Assembly: GCF_026914185.1 (NCBI RefSeq)
Contig: NC_070568.1
Coordinates: 2,624,001-2,688,000, forward strand
DNA from: Puccinia triticina
Taxonomy: Eukaryota > Basidiomycota > Pucciniomycetes > Pucciniales > Pucciniaceae
DNA length: 64,000 bases
Direction of reading: 5' to 3'
Shown here: positions 11,974 to 24,475 of the stretch, piece after piece
How positions within the stretch are numbered: the first letter of the stretch is position 1
Layout: every line of letters starts with the position of its first letter
Program-made: the position numbers and the translations under genes
Notes under the pieces: generated by a model
Database searches by the model: none
Told to the model about the DNA's origin: nothing
The model's input: the letters and a program-made list of their open reading frames with translations, nothing else

Positions 11974-14600
11974 GTTTTTTCCTTTCTTCTCTGTCACTAC
12001 TCTCATATGTTGAACGCAATGGCACTACACGCTCCTTATACGCACAAGTGGATCTGAGATCCAGATCTTGCTGCATATCCCTGGGCATCTGAACCGGTCG
12101 TGTAGAATGCAGTGGGTCTGCGTGGTCGTAAGACAGACCTTGCTGACGGGCAATACATAGATGCTTCGCCGTCATGCGACGAAGGCGGAACCGCTCTCTG
12201 AGCTGCGACGGGGATGGTGCCTCGCCCCCGTCGTGGAGCAGATCCTGTGGCCCTCTCCGGTGTCCGACAGAACGGGTGATCCTGCCCGTCGTCCGACAGA
12301 ACAGGTAACCCTCCCCGTCCTGTGTCGGAAGCAGCGGCGGGGGCCGTTGGACGACGGTAGGATGCCCGCCCCGGACCGTCGTTCTTAGTCGCCTGGAGAC
12401 GGCATATTCAGACGGTCGCGAGGGATCCCCAGGCAAAAGACGGATCAACCCTGCCGTTGGTAATACCTGTCATGAGACCCGTAGTTGGGCCGTACATGTT
12501 GGCTGGGGGAGGTCCGTCGTCAGACGAGCTTCAACAACCGTCCCCCGCCGTGCTTTTGCATCGGGGGTGTATACGGCGTCAGTCTCCCAAGTCGACAAGT
12601 CCGTCGTCTCCCGCGGCTCCATTTCTGTGGGCTACCAGGCACGCACCCCCAAATAAAACTTCTTTAATTGCTAAAAAAAGGGCCTGAGAACCCACACATG
12701 CTGATCTTGCAAAGATTGTCCCACCAAGCCCCTTCCCGGTGCAAGAATGCCTCCTCGGCCTTCAGTTACCCCTCCCGATGGCCGCCGATGTAATAGGTCA
12801 TCAAAGGGAGAAGACAGTGGCCATCGAGAGGACTCTCCTCCTCTAGATGTGCAGTCGGACCGGCCATTGAAGGGAGTGTTTACTCCATTCAATGGCCAGT
12901 CTCATTGTCAAGCATGTACAAGTGCCGAGGATTCTTCCCGGTGGGGATGAATCATTCTTGGCAAGCATATGTGCAGGTGATTGCCGGGGAGCAACCTCGG
13001 CAAGGATGTAGACTAGCTGGTGCATTGTAAGGAGCAATATTCCCCCTGGGCCCGGCGAGCCAAGTGAATTACAAGGAGTGATATTCTCCCCGGGCCCGGA
13101 GAGCAAAGACACCTTCTGCCGTCCGGCCAGTCAATACACATAGCTGCTGTCTGCCTGGAGCAGCCTTCCTTGGCTAGCAGGTATGGACTGCTCCATGGTG
13201 GAATCCTTCCCGATGTGCAGGTGCTCACCGAAGAAGTTACCTTTTTTTACGCGGTTGTTGTTCTGGTGGAGACTGTTGCTGATTTGTCCTCGCAACTGGC
13301 TCTCTTTTCGGAAATAGAGAAGTTTTATTCAATTCCTCACCAGGCACCCCACAAGCTGCCTACTTCTGCAAGAGTCCCCACGCCCAAAATGCTCCCCGCT
13401 ACCGAGGTCTCATTGTCTCTGCCAACTCCAAGCCTGCATCGTGCTCCATCGCCCGAGCCAGCCCCACTGCCTCTATCACGACCACCAACCCCTGCTCTTA
13501 ATCACCACCTCTTGCCCAGCGCGCCCGCACCCGGGGACACTTCAACAAAGAGCTCCACAAGCATCAAAAGTTCAGAACCACCTCAGAACGTAGTGGCTAT
13601 ACCAGCCTCGACTTGGTGGCTACCACCCCTACTTCACCCTCCACCAGTGTTGTCTCCTTTGATGGCCCTGAACCTCATTCTTCCTTCCTTCGATTGTCAC
13701 TCCTGCCGCACGACATTCTTGAACAATGTCCTCATTGCAGACAGTGACAGGGGTCTTCCCTTTTTTCTGCAAACATACCTCGAGAGTCAGTTGGGTGGAT
13801 CGTGGTTTCTCCCAACATTTTCTTAAACCTTGATGTTTTCAACCGCCGACCTACTTGTCCTCCGTGGTGCCTCTGGGATCATCAGCTCCCATCTCAGCTC
13901 GGAGCTCACCTTCAACTGCTATTGGTCCGCAGATTCTAGTCCCCAGAATTAAAAGAGCTGATTTTAAGGCTTCACAACCTTGCTTGCAAGGAACAATCTG
14001 GCCAACCACAAGGAACAATTTTCCGAAGCCAGAGCGCGATCAGGACAAGGCTTGGAGTTCAGCCGCGCGGCCGGAGAATGCTCGACCAGGCGCACCAAGC
14101 ATGGCCAAGGCAGAGGCCAATACAAGCATCAGCCTCATTTTCAGTCCCAGAAGCCGCTGGTTCATCACCGTCTTACGCAGCCAAAGCCCATTGGGTTGGG
14201 ATTACCAAACATCTGTTGGCCCCAGGTAGTGATCCAAAAGTTCCTGGTTTGGCGCACACCCCCGCCGACGGTCCCGTCTGCGACATCGAAAAGCTCCTAT
14301 CCAATTCTGCTCTCCAGCCCGGCGAGTGCTGCTGCTGGCCGCGTCCTCCGGACACCACTCTCATCCCCGACCAAGTTCTCGCGCAGACTGGCCTGCAAGC
14401 ACGCCGGGGCACTCAGCATAATCAAGGAGGAGCTTTGGAAGAACACTGGCACATATTGCCCATCATATGTTCTTACAAATCATCTTGGACGTCCCCGACC
14501 GCCAATCCCTGCCTTGAAGCTACCACCTCCCCCTATTTTATTGGCGGGCTGGCCAAACCCTTTTTGTTCATCCTGTTGAACTTTTGATAGGTCTCCTCTG
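11974..14600. other. GC- and C-rich stretch without an assignable gene
   Basis: Bases 12150-12400 are GC-rich with repeated CCGTCGTCCGACAGA-like motifs. Bases 13170-14580 hold long plus-strand frames (13170-13826 of 218 codons, 13980-14579 of 199 codons). Their products are Pro/Ser/Ala-rich and match nothing I recognise. Overlapping frames in all phases suggest a compositional effect, not a gene; a decayed gag-like or structural gene cannot be excluded. Confidence 0.35.
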
Positions 14601-15344
14601 TGATATGCAGCTTTCAGATCCTGACTAGACAAGTATCTCACCAGCTGTTATCAAATCTGAGTCACCATTTGATACAAATGGGCCAATAATTAGAATTAAC
14701 AATATTTGATTGTAAATCTCTAAGAAAATTTCTAAACACCCTCCCGCTCTGATCAATGAGAGAAATGACAGTGCAAAATATTATTTTTTGTACTTTCTGG
14801 TTGACATCAAATTCTGCTGGTTGTATCTGTTGACTTGCTTGGTTCTCTGTCTCTTACAACAATGGTGTGTAGTTCACCACTGGCACAACTTCAAGCAATC
14901 TTGAAACAAATCCGCTTGAGTTGTTCTAAAGCTCCTGCAATTTTTGGGGAATAGCCAAGCACTGTAGCATATTGTAACTGCTGCGGTACACTAAAAAAAG
15001 CGGACATTTCGTGCAGCACAGCGTTCACATTGCTACACCCCCATGGCAGTTAGCAGTAGCAGTTAGAAAGCCACTTCCACTAACGCTAAATACAGAGGTA
15101 TGCCACATTTTTTGAGAGATGTCAGTGTTAGAGCAGCGGAAAAAAAGGCGCTGGAGTTACAAAATAGTGCAGCACAGTGCAAAACCACCACATGAGCGCT
15201 AAGCAATACATGGACTGCCAAACGCTATGCTGGACGCCAGAAGATGCGGGTATTGTGGCTTGCCACCCACTGCAGCAGCACATATTTATCTTGCCGGCCC
15301 GCCAGGAACCTTGGTGCAGTTTCTTTTCACTCTTGTGTGTCTAT

Positions 15345-15495
15345 GTGCTGATTCTCCATCTACAATGGGATTCTCTGTCCACACCAGGATTCTCCATATA
15401 TCCTGGGATTATCCACTACTCTGGGATTCTCACTCTATGATGTGATTCTCCATCTATGACGGGATTCTTCATCTATGCCAGTATTCTCTGTTAGC
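15345..15495. repeat. Degenerate minisatellite, unit about 20 bp
   Basis: About eight diverged copies of GGGATTCTCCATCTATGA run in tandem (gattctccatcta, gattctctgtccaca, gattctccatatatcc and so on). The copies differ at several positions each, so the array is old. Confidence 0.75.
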
Positions 15496-15914
15496 ACCTT
15501 TATATTTTTCTGGTTCTCTCTTGGCTTGCTCTTCTCTAAAATATACTGCAGGCAAAGGCGGCTTCACTGCTGCAAATTCCAGTTCTGCTCCCTTTATGTG
15601 TTGAATAGTGGTTTTTTACCGCTGCACTACCACTAAAATCAGGGATTTTGGGCTGCACTAGATTTTGTTGGTTTTCCTCCATCTGGCCGCTAATTTTAGT
15701 GCACTCAAACACCCTATTTTTCTTGGGGTTTTTGAATAGCAAAAGTGGTAGCAGCCTGAGTGCTACCCATTAGCACAGTGCAGGGGAGCAACAAACCGCT
15801 GTGCTAACCACTCTGCTGCACTTTTTTCAGCACAGTGGTTACAACATGGGCTGTACCCTTCAAATTGCAGCGGCGTAGTGTAGTTTGATGAGATCTTATT
15901 TATTGCAAACACTT

Positions 15915-16345
15915 AAAACCAGTAGTAGTAAACTAGTGAAAAACAAGACAATTAATGAAATAATTCATGAGAAAGAAACAATTGTTGATTTGAGTTTTAC
16001 CTAGGTTGTTGAGTGTTAAGATCTGACAGACTATTTGAGAAAGCGATGATGAAGTGAGAGATAGTAAGAACTAAAAAAGAAAGAATCATTAGAACACAAC
16101 AATCTGAGGAATGAAGGAATAACCATGCTGAGCGTCGAAAGATCAAATACCTATCCTCCTCCCCCTGAACAATGTTCCTGGAGTTGTGTCGATTGAAGCT
16201 GGTGCTGATACTGCTTGTTCGGCGTAGGTGTAGGTGCTCTTGAGTTGCTGTGCTGGTTCTGAGTTGTCCGGATGGTGGTTCTGAGTTGGCCGGCTGAGTA
16301 GAAATTGACTCGGAAGGTTCTAGACAAGATTCCGTACATGACATG
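15915..16345. repeat. Dispersed repeat, copy 1 (LTR-like)
   Basis: Shares an ordered series of blocks with 22385-22905: AACCAGTAGTAGTAAA near the left, TTCATGAGAAAGAAACAATT, TTTACCTAG, and CCTCCTCCCCCTGAACAAT further right. Length and non-coding content suggest solo LTRs or a MITE family. The ends and target duplications were not resolved. Confidence 0.6.
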
Positions 16346-17071
16346 CGTGTGACATTTTACCCAATACGTAGCCGCCTTATACTCTAGTTGTAGATAAAGC
16401 AGCCAAGATATTTTGGGTATATTTTTCTTTTGAGAAATTAGGGGATGCAAGTAAAGTTGGATGGTTCTGTGGCATATTGTCTTTTGAGACAGTTTTCAGG
16501 GATGAAACCACAGACTTGAGGGAATAATGATATAATAATAGGTTTGGTCAGCCATGTTAAGCTATGAATCCCAAGGTATAGAATGAGATGAAGAAAAATT
16601 CCCCAAAGGGAAAATCTATTTCTGAGGAAAGATATACTAAAACACAGCTGCAACCCAATGTTTTGAAGTGGTTTTCAAAACCACTTCAAACCTTTTCAAA
16701 CTCAATTGCAGACAACATTGTTGGTGTGGTTTTAGTAGGTTTTTGAAGTGTTTTTGAAAACACTATGTGAGAAAGGCCCCAAAACCAAATAAAAAGTGTT
16801 CAGAAACCATTTTAAAACCAAGAATTTTTGAAAATGGTTTCCAGAAGCTTTTCCTGCAACCCTGGTGCATGTATAGTGCTTTCCAAGTACATATTTTGGT
16901 TGATGAGAAATACAACAATATTCAACTGTGTATATAGAAAATATGTGAATATAAGAACACGAAACTATGGGAAAATATCAAAACAGAAATAAACACATAT
17001 TTTCACATAACAAGCTGGTGATCCATTCGGGTGAATTCAATCATGTTACGGTAATTCGTGATGGATGAGGT

Positions 17072-19647
17072 TTAACTAAAGCAGTACCGTTTAAAGCAGT
17101 TTGAACACGGGTCGGATCGAGGCACGCCTTGCCGATTTCGGGTTCGATCTATCAATGCGCAGGATAAACATGTGGGCCAGTCGGCGTCACCGCGGCTGAT
17201 GCTGATCCTCGGCTTGGTCGTCGACTCCATGACTGAGGTCAGGAACGAGCTGGTCTCCTTCTTCGAATACTAAAGCATGAGACAAGCAACTTGTTAGTTA
17301 TGCGACTTGCTTCGGCCGAGTTTATTCCCCCAAAGCGCTCCATAAGTAGGGCTCCGGACTCAACTTGTAGCTTGAAGGTTGAGTAATTGGTGAATGGAGG
17401 TGATCGGGTGGGGCTATTTGGCAAGTAAATCACCAAGGGATATCCACCATTACCTTGCTTAGTTGGTGCCTCACAGCCGAAGAATGCGGGACGAGATGTC
17501 AATCCTTCGAGTGCAGCGAGCGTCCTTGTCAGCTTTTCTAGCTCTTTAATTCGCAGCCAGTACAATTCATGCGCTGACCCTTTTTCTCCCAGACTTGAGG
17601 ATTCAACGGGACAGGTGGAAAGTTAGCTGTGCCAGCCGGCAAGACCTTGGTTACTCGTAGGAAAGTGTTGATCATGCTACTTCCGTTAGGCCAGCCATCC
17701 CCGTTGACGCCACTGAGTTTCCCGGAAGACAAAGCAATGGGTGTTTGATCAATGTAATCTATGTGACGCAGACACTTGCATTTTCATACCTTGAATCCGA
17801 GTCCCTGGACGCATCCGCCGCCAAGATGACATCAACCTGCCTAACTGGAGCCAGTAGCGGGTTGAGTGGTATATTTTCGCCGTTTTCACCTATGAGCAGG
17901 ACACAAATCATCAATCTCAACTTCCAGAAAAGATGAATGACATCAATTGGAAACTTACCACCATCGACAATCACAAGCTCGTCGGTACGGGAACGGTCAA
18001 AGCCAGCGGGGCCATTTACTCCTCTGAACGAATTCGGGTACCGTGCCGTCAGGGATTTGTCGAGACTACCAGAAATCTTTCGTGCCATTGTCTGCAAAAC
18101 TGTGGTGTATTGGGTAGGTAAGCCAGTTATGGCATTGAACAACTTTTTGAGGGCAAAAATAACCAGATGAAAAAGGCAGGCAAAATATCAACATACTATG
18201 AGTCAAATTTGAACAGTGATGGTTGTTAGACAATGATGAAGTATCACGCAACTGTAGCTGAGCTCCCCATGATGAAGCTCAGTTGATCGAATCCACGAAC
18301 GCAGGTGTTTTTTCGGGAGTTTTTAACGTTTTTAGTGGCCTTGATGACGGATGAAGCGATAAAAGGCTTCCCGGCGTCGAGACTGGTGCCGAGGAATTCT
18401 GAGGGAATGAAAGCGCTCAGTTGGGGGTCAAAGCTCCCGAACTCGAACGGCGAGCATTCGTAGACCGGGGCGGAGAGCGGGACGTATGTTGTTCCGGAGA
18501 CGGGCAGGTTGCTCGGGTTTGCGGCCGCTTCGTTCACGGGCTTGTGGTTACTGACAATAATTGGGAGGGGGACCTGATGGTTTTGCATTGATTGCATGTT
18601 GCGCAAGTTTGAGAATAGCATCCCCGCCCCGTGAGCAGTTGGCGAATTGGTATAGAAGTCTGTGCATATAATGCCAAAAGGATTGGGAAACGCAGAGCCG
18701 TCAGTCTTGACATCACTCAGAACAGCCATTCGACTCGCTAGACTAACTTTCAGAACTTGTTCCGGGCAAGAAATGATATCCAAGCGCACGACCTACAGTA
18801 GGATATATGTCAGGCAACATCAGTACTTCTGCTTATACATATTTACAGATGTTCACGTTGGATAGATGAATGTTAGATAGGTACCCCAGTGGTCAGTCAA
18901 AGAGATATTGTATCCAGCAGCTTGTTTGAGCTTGGCAGTGTCGTGGAGCGCGTCCAGAAACTGTACACTTCTTAGGGGGTTGAGGCCTCCGGGAATTGCC
19001 AAATCTATCTCCAACTGCCAGTCCCTCACCATCTCAGGTGCGGTCGGATAATTGTTCGCGGCCGCGGATGCGACCAGCCAGCTCCCACCACTCAGACCAG
19101 TGATATATGTTGACAATGAATAAACACCCCGGAGGGGGCTAGAGCTGGACCTTGAATCACTGAAACGGAGTAAAGAAAAATGAGCGCGAGGAACTATGGA
19201 TGTTTTTGCGAAGTACGCGTAGCATGATACCCACAGCGCTTGCAAGACCCCCGCAGCGTATAGCGAAGCGCGTAGACCACCGCCAGAATGAGCAATTGCA
19301 AATACAGGCCAATGTTGCTGATTTTTGGTCAGCAAAGAAGTGGATTGGTAGCCGGTACCCTTGCCTGGCCCGTTTGTAAAAAAATCCTGCCAAAGTGGGT
19401 TAATTACAGATTTGCGGCCCTTAAGATAGTTGGTCTCGGCCTCGGACAAGCTTTGATTCCGTCCGGAAGGGGTGCCCGCGAGCCGCAAAAGCGGTTGCTC
19501 CGCGGGACATTCAACGCTGACGGGGGCGTAGGAGGGCAGGCTGGCAGTCAGGACTTGCGTGTTGACCTTCCCGTTGAGGCTCAGTAGGAAAAGCAGGAAT
19601 AGGCCGAGCATTGATGGATAATCTGCACGTAGCATCTCTCTCATCAT
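17072..19647 (-). CDS. Secreted lysophospholipase (phospholipase B), nine exons
   Basis: Fungal phospholipase B hydrolyses acyl chains of (lyso)phospholipids at the cell surface or outside the cell. Exons in minus order: 19647-19235, 19159-18885, 18792-18748, 18659-18253, 18142-17959, 17889-17790, 17712-17595, 17541-17365, 17269-17072. Eight GT-AG introns of 53-110 bp rejoin the frame; the total, 1917 nt, encodes 638 residues, the usual family length. A signal peptide (hydrophobic LGLFLLFLLSL) starts the protein. SGGGLRA at about 121-127 is the oxyanion region, GLSGGSW at 159-165 holds the catalytic serine, and the VDGG-ENGENIPL junction at about 438 holds the catalytic aspartate. RPAFFGC and the cysteine-rich end (WPTC, CSNCF, YC) match the family. 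No GPI-anchor signal follows, so a secreted enzyme is likely. The 53-bp intron (17594-17542, donor GTCTGG) and the GTTGCG donor at 18252 are the least certain junctions. There are no internal stops, so it looks functional. Confidence 0.9.
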
Positions 19648-21224
19648 CGGATATATGTGTGTATTTTTAGCTTGCTGGAGATTGATAGCAAAACCTATCG
19701 GTTGCCAAGGAACTTACGAAAGACAAGATGATCGGGTGGTTAGAGAAGGTGAGACTGATATCATGTAGATCAAGACATTGGCAGGGACGAGATATTAGTG
19801 AAGTGATCCCAATCAAGTCCAATTGAGTTGTCAAAAGATTCACTACATACAGACTAAGCGCAAGTATCTGTTGCCTTGATGACGAGCTGGTTCTTCCCAG
19901 AGGAGCACTGATCAGGGAGTGATGCTATGAATATCAACCAAGTGAGAGTGAGTCGCCTTGTATGAAAAGCCGGAAGAAAAAGATCTCCGATACAGATGTT
20001 GAGAAAATCAAGAATGGGGAACCTCGTGGACAGTGGAGGTGCACAAAGAGCAATAGACCACCTCAGAGCAGAAGCAGACCTACAAACTCAGACTGCAACA
20101 ATTCAATGTTCGGGAGGATTGGAACAAGGCTGCGTCCCTTGATGGAATAGCGGCTGAAGGTTTGATATGTACAACGGGCCAGGCCAGACCAGATGGCCGG
20201 AGGCACATGGCTTCAACGGCGGCAGGACTGAATGTGAAAGTGTGTCTGGATTGTAATGAACACTGTGTCAAATTTTGTGGTTGTTACGATGATATCAACC
20301 AATGTTGAGCGCGTTCTGAACGACCGCTCAGTGGACATTAAGCCACCGATTTGTAGTCTTGGGCCATCGCAGCTTCCGTGGTAGCTGCGGGTGTATGCTG
20401 GTACGCTTCAGTCGGAAATGTTTCCCTCAAGAGCGAGGTTAGACATATGTATTAAAAGCTTGTCGCGATAGTTTTGGATTGGTGTCTTCTGGTCCACGTG
20501 GCAAGCGTTAACCTTTTTGTAGGACTTCAGCAGTCGGCCTCCGTGGATCGCGTTCCTCCATGATGATGTGGCATGCAATCACCCGGGAACAGACACAATC
20601 TTCTCGACCGGCGCTGTTCTCCAAATCTGTCAGGCCATTGGCAATTGTGTGGCAGAAGTCACGAGCTCAAGTCATAGTTTCCTAGCCTGCAATTATAGGG
20701 ACATCAGTGCACACCAACACCTCCCGGCTTGGCTCAAGCAGATCAAGCCGACACTTCGGCCACTACGGGCCACAGATCTGAGCTCACACTGGCTCAGAGT
20801 GCCCACGGATGTTAGAAAATGAGAAAATACGGTTCCTAGGGGTCAACATTTAGATTAGCTGCTCTGTTGTTCGGCAAAGAGCTGTCATTGCTGGCCCATT
20901 TTCCCTCAGACGCGACCCCTGATCCTCCTAAGACATATGCGGAAAGTCGCAGCCAGCCGCGAGTCTCTTTGTCGGATGTATCACCACGCATATTTCTCAT
21001 ACTAGGGAACTCGCGGCTCTGCCGCGGCCCACTTCCAAGCCACACTCATTAGCCTGGTTCACATTGGGGCATTTTATGCCCTCAGCTAAAATTAGTGATA
21101 AAAAAATAAGCTTAAATGGCCACAGGAGTGCAACTTTCAGAAAGAACTGATGTTAAACGCAGCTGATTGTAATTAGAATCCTGCTGGTCAAGGAACAATG
21201 TGAACTGGGCTATTCAAGTACACA
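19648..21224. other. Intergenic stretch upstream of the lysophospholipase gene
   Basis: About 1.6 kb without a convincing gene. The first few hundred bases presumably contain the lysophospholipase promoter; no TATA box or factor site stood out clearly enough to mark. Short frames at 19962 and 20568 on the plus strand lack domains. Confidence 0.4.
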
Positions 21225-21632
21225 CAACAATGGGAAGTTACTTACGTTATGTTATCCAGAGGGATTTTTGTAACGTAACTTCCCACCTTTATCAGATAAC
21301 GCGTTATCACTATCTGGTAAAATGTGATTGCGCACGTTTGGATAACGTAAAGGATGGCAATTTCCCCCTCAATATTGCGAAAAATAACGCCAGTAACGCG
21401 CTAGCTGCATTATCTGGCGCAAAAACACTGTAAAATGGGCAAAAAACCCGTGTTATCCGCATATTATCCCCCTAAACTGTGGGGGATAACGTAAAGGGTC
21501 TAATAAATCAGGAAAAAAAATAAAAGAATCACGTAACTGCAAAATTGTTGCCGTTAGCGCAACGATAACAGCAACAATTAAGTTTCATTATCCGTTACTT
21601 TTAGTTACGGATAACGTAACTTCCCATTGTTG
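21225..21632. mobile_element. MITE with ends CAACAATGGGAAGTTAC
   Basis: About 408 bp, bounded by CAACAATGGGAAGTTAC and its inverse GTAACTTCCCATTGTTG. Inside are further copies of GTAACTTCCC and many GATAACG motifs in both directions. The flanks AGTACACA and GTACTACA are similar but not identical, hinting at an 8-bp duplication with one indel. No coding capacity. Confidence 0.7.
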
Positions 21633-21881
21633 GTACTACACAACATCCCACACGCATATAGCTACATATCACACAAGAATCATACAAAACCAGAATACAA
21701 ATACAGGAAAAACAACTAAAGATGAAAAAAATATCCCACACCACACATCTACCATGCTAGGGCCATTATCATGTACTAAATTATTCTACTCAACTGCATC
21801 TTTGAACACTGCCAAATTCACAACATTTGTGGTTAAACTGGATAACCACAATTTGCCTTTGTCTTCAACTAAGCCCACCAT

Positions 21882-23300
21882 TCACCCTTCAAGGTTTGTT
21901 GCCCACAATAAAGCAACATATAACTGGCCATGCACAAACACTGTCCTTAGGAATACTCCATCACCTCCCAGTTTCTGACCCTGAGCCTTGTTGAAAGTCA
22001 TTACAAAAGCTGTAGCCACCGGGAACTGATATTGCAAAAACTTGGTGCCAAATACCTCATCTGGTTTATGGATGATAGTAACTTTGGGCAGAGCAATCTC
22101 AATCCCTGCAGTCAGGCCTGTGATCACCTGAAATTTTAAAAAATGTGGCTGAACCCTGTGAACATAAGTTGAGACCCATTGCACAGGTCTGTCCCTATTG
22201 TTGGGTTTTGGCGGCAGACCACCAGCATAACCCCCATCAATTGTAGAAGAGGGGCAGGAAATCCAGTCAACACAAGTTTTCCTAAGATATCTGTGCCTAC
22301 TGTTTTGTTTTTGTCACTTCAAATTTCATCCATTGCTTACACCATGACACAATGTAGTTCAGAGAGATCATATATCATTGCAGCAATTAAAAACCAGTAG
22401 TAGTAAAAGAACTAAAGAAAAACAATGTTAATAAAGAAGAATTCATCATGAAGAAAAAAATAAACAATTATTCTGTGTAATTTACCTAGTAATTGCCAGT
22501 TGAAGTTTATTGACAGACTTTTGAGAATGGCAATGAAATTAGAAAGAATAATTAAGAATAAAAGAAAAACATTGAGTTGGTGATTAATGAATTGAAACAA
22601 CATAACAAATCACAAGTACATACTTTTCCTCCTCCCCCTGAACAATTATTCTCTGAGGAATTTTTTTATGGAAACAATTGACTAATAGACACTGCTTGAT
22701 GGAGTTGAGTTATCTAGATAAGAAATTGTTTCAGGTTGCTTGATAACCTTGACTTTTCCTTAGGTTGATATTGTAGTTCAGTTGAGGTGGTGATGGTCTT
22801 GGTTCTGAGTTCATTTGCTAAGAAGAAAGACTGAGAGAAAATTCTGGAATATGTTTCCAAGCCCGCAACTATTCCATGTGACATACAGTTGACATTCCAT
22901 CCAACACACAACACCCCGGGAAGCGGTTTAGGCAGAGTGCATTGACCAAGTCCGCGTTAACCCTCAGCGGTGTCAGAATTGGCCAGGAACTTTAGTAGAC
23001 CATGCCCTTTCTTGACTTCCCAATATCAAGCAGTACTAATCCCAGGCTCAGATCACCATCCACAAATTGGATAAAAGCATTGAGCACCACAGACTGGACA
23101 TTACTCCTGTATGCTTGTACCTTGTTGAGTGATACAAGTTCCAAATTCTTGGTGATGACGGCAACTGATCCCATTACGAGTAGCCAGGCTCCAAATTGTG
23201 TTGACTCCAATTTTCCCTCTTCTGAGCTAAAATAATGCATGTCCAGCTGCATGTTCTTTGAAAATCTGAACCACGTGACCTGGGGCCTCAACCAATATTA
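21882..23300 (-). pseudogene. Helitron-type PIF1 helicase, decayed
   Basis: Helitrons encode a Rep-helicase protein whose C-terminal half is a PIF1-family helicase. Reading minus from about 22375, one frame gives MDEI, TDILGKL, LTGFPAPLLQL, then GTDLCNG, and after a frame change ITGLTAGIEIALPKV, QFPVATAFVMTFNKAQGQ (the conserved helicase motif) and VFVHGQLYVAL. Stops and at least one frameshift break it (I-stop-S, F-stop-N). The segment at 22992-23291 contains KNMQLD and FGAWLLVMG, which fit the earlier helicase region. A 0.5-kb repeat (22385-22905) lies between the two parts. The Rep domain was not found, so this is a 5'-truncated, dead copy. Confidence 0.7.
22385..22905. repeat. Dispersed repeat, copy 2, inside the helicase remnant
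   Basis: Homologous to 15915-16345 by a shared series of blocks (AACCAGTAGTAGTAAA, CCTCCTCCCCCTGAACAAT). It separates two parts of the Helitron helicase, so it inserted after the helicase copy arrived. A clear target duplication was not found. Confidence 0.6.
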
Positions 23301-24475
23301 CAATCCAATTAAACTTGCAGACCCTTGCGCAAGTATGTCCCCACCTCATACTACCAGCAATGTTTGCTCAAAATTTCCTCAAAATATGAAGTGTACACCA
23401 CCAAAGCATGAGTTGTTGGTCTGGAGGTGCCTTTACTGCCTTAAGGAATGTTCCACTATTTCAACTGCAGTACAATGTGCCACTGTTATTTCATCCTAGA
23501 TCAGAACTTGCAACTTGATAAGAGTCTGCACAATGCAGACCTGTATCTGAGCTCAATAACAGGTCCTTCAAGACCTTTGGGTACAATGTATGGTACTCTA
23601 CTGACATCCTTAGCATGGATCTCCCCAGCAACTCAGCTGGTGTAGAATCTTGCCCCCAAACTCCTGAAAAATATAAGTCTTGGTGTTTTGCAATGGCAGC
23701 TTGGTCACGGCACCACAGCTGCCGCGCGTCATGGAGATTGATAATAGGGGGGTTCACAATAGGATATAAATAAACATTTAGATCTATTTTAAGGCCTTTG
23801 TTAATCATGATCAATTTCTTAGAAAATGAAGAAGTTGCTCTGATTTTCAGGGGACAGCCAGTCATCTTGCCAGATTTTTTGAAATATGTGGATAAAGGCT
23901 CTAAAATTGCGTTTTTATCCTATTGTGAACCCCCCTAATTAATACTGATCAATTCTGCATAGTGGTACTAAACTTCTAGTACTTGTGTCAAGGAGAGGAT
24001 TATGTTGATATCTAAGTGACTTCCCTCTAGCGCCATGTCCCGCTATGTTCCAGTTTGTTTCTAGATGTCATCGTCAACCTAATCAATGCTGGTGTTGTCA
24101 TTGCTTGCATTTGATCCTCAAAACTTCTCACTGCAAAATCTCCGCTCAAGCCTCTTCTTTTGGATACATAAAATCACTTGTTTATCATCCTCTAGAGTTT
24201 CCCTTGGGTAACTGACATTCTACTATTTGTCCTTTCATAGCACTCACCATATCATCATCATTTGCGCTATTGTTCCTCCACATTTGAATTCATCATTTGT
24301 CAACGTCTTATTGAGATCTTCCTGTGTTTCTCAATTCATTCTTGCTATCCCCTTCCTTTTGACACTCTGCCAATACTTGTCTCTAGCAACTTCATTTCTT
24401 ACTTCCATTCAACACTTCGCCAATCATCATTGTCCATTGCACTGTTGTTTATCCCTTCTATTTGGCTATCCACCA
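23301..24475. other. Stretch with a possible upstream Helitron remnant
   Basis: A 124-codon minus frame at 23491-23865 (containing DARQLWCRDQAAI and STPAELLGRS) could be an earlier part of the Helitron protein, because it lies upstream in the same direction, but it shows no diagnostic motif. Bases 23900-24475 hold nothing recognised. Confidence 0.3.

Larger units (their letters stand above)
14601..17071. other. Gene-free stretch with small repeats
   Basis: Between 14940 and 15860 there are many copies of GCAGCACAGTG-like motifs and loosely inverted ends (GTAACTGCTGCGGTAC near 14970; GTGGTTACAACATGG near 15835), perhaps an old DNA transposon. A short palindrome, TTTGAAGTGG facing CCACTTCAAA, lies at 16660-16690. 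Separate entries cover the minisatellite at 15345 and the dispersed repeat at 15915. Confidence 0.4.

Noticed and set aside
13170..13826. 218-codon proline-rich plus frame as a gene
   Set aside because: No domain, low complexity, and other frames are equally open; kept only as a note.
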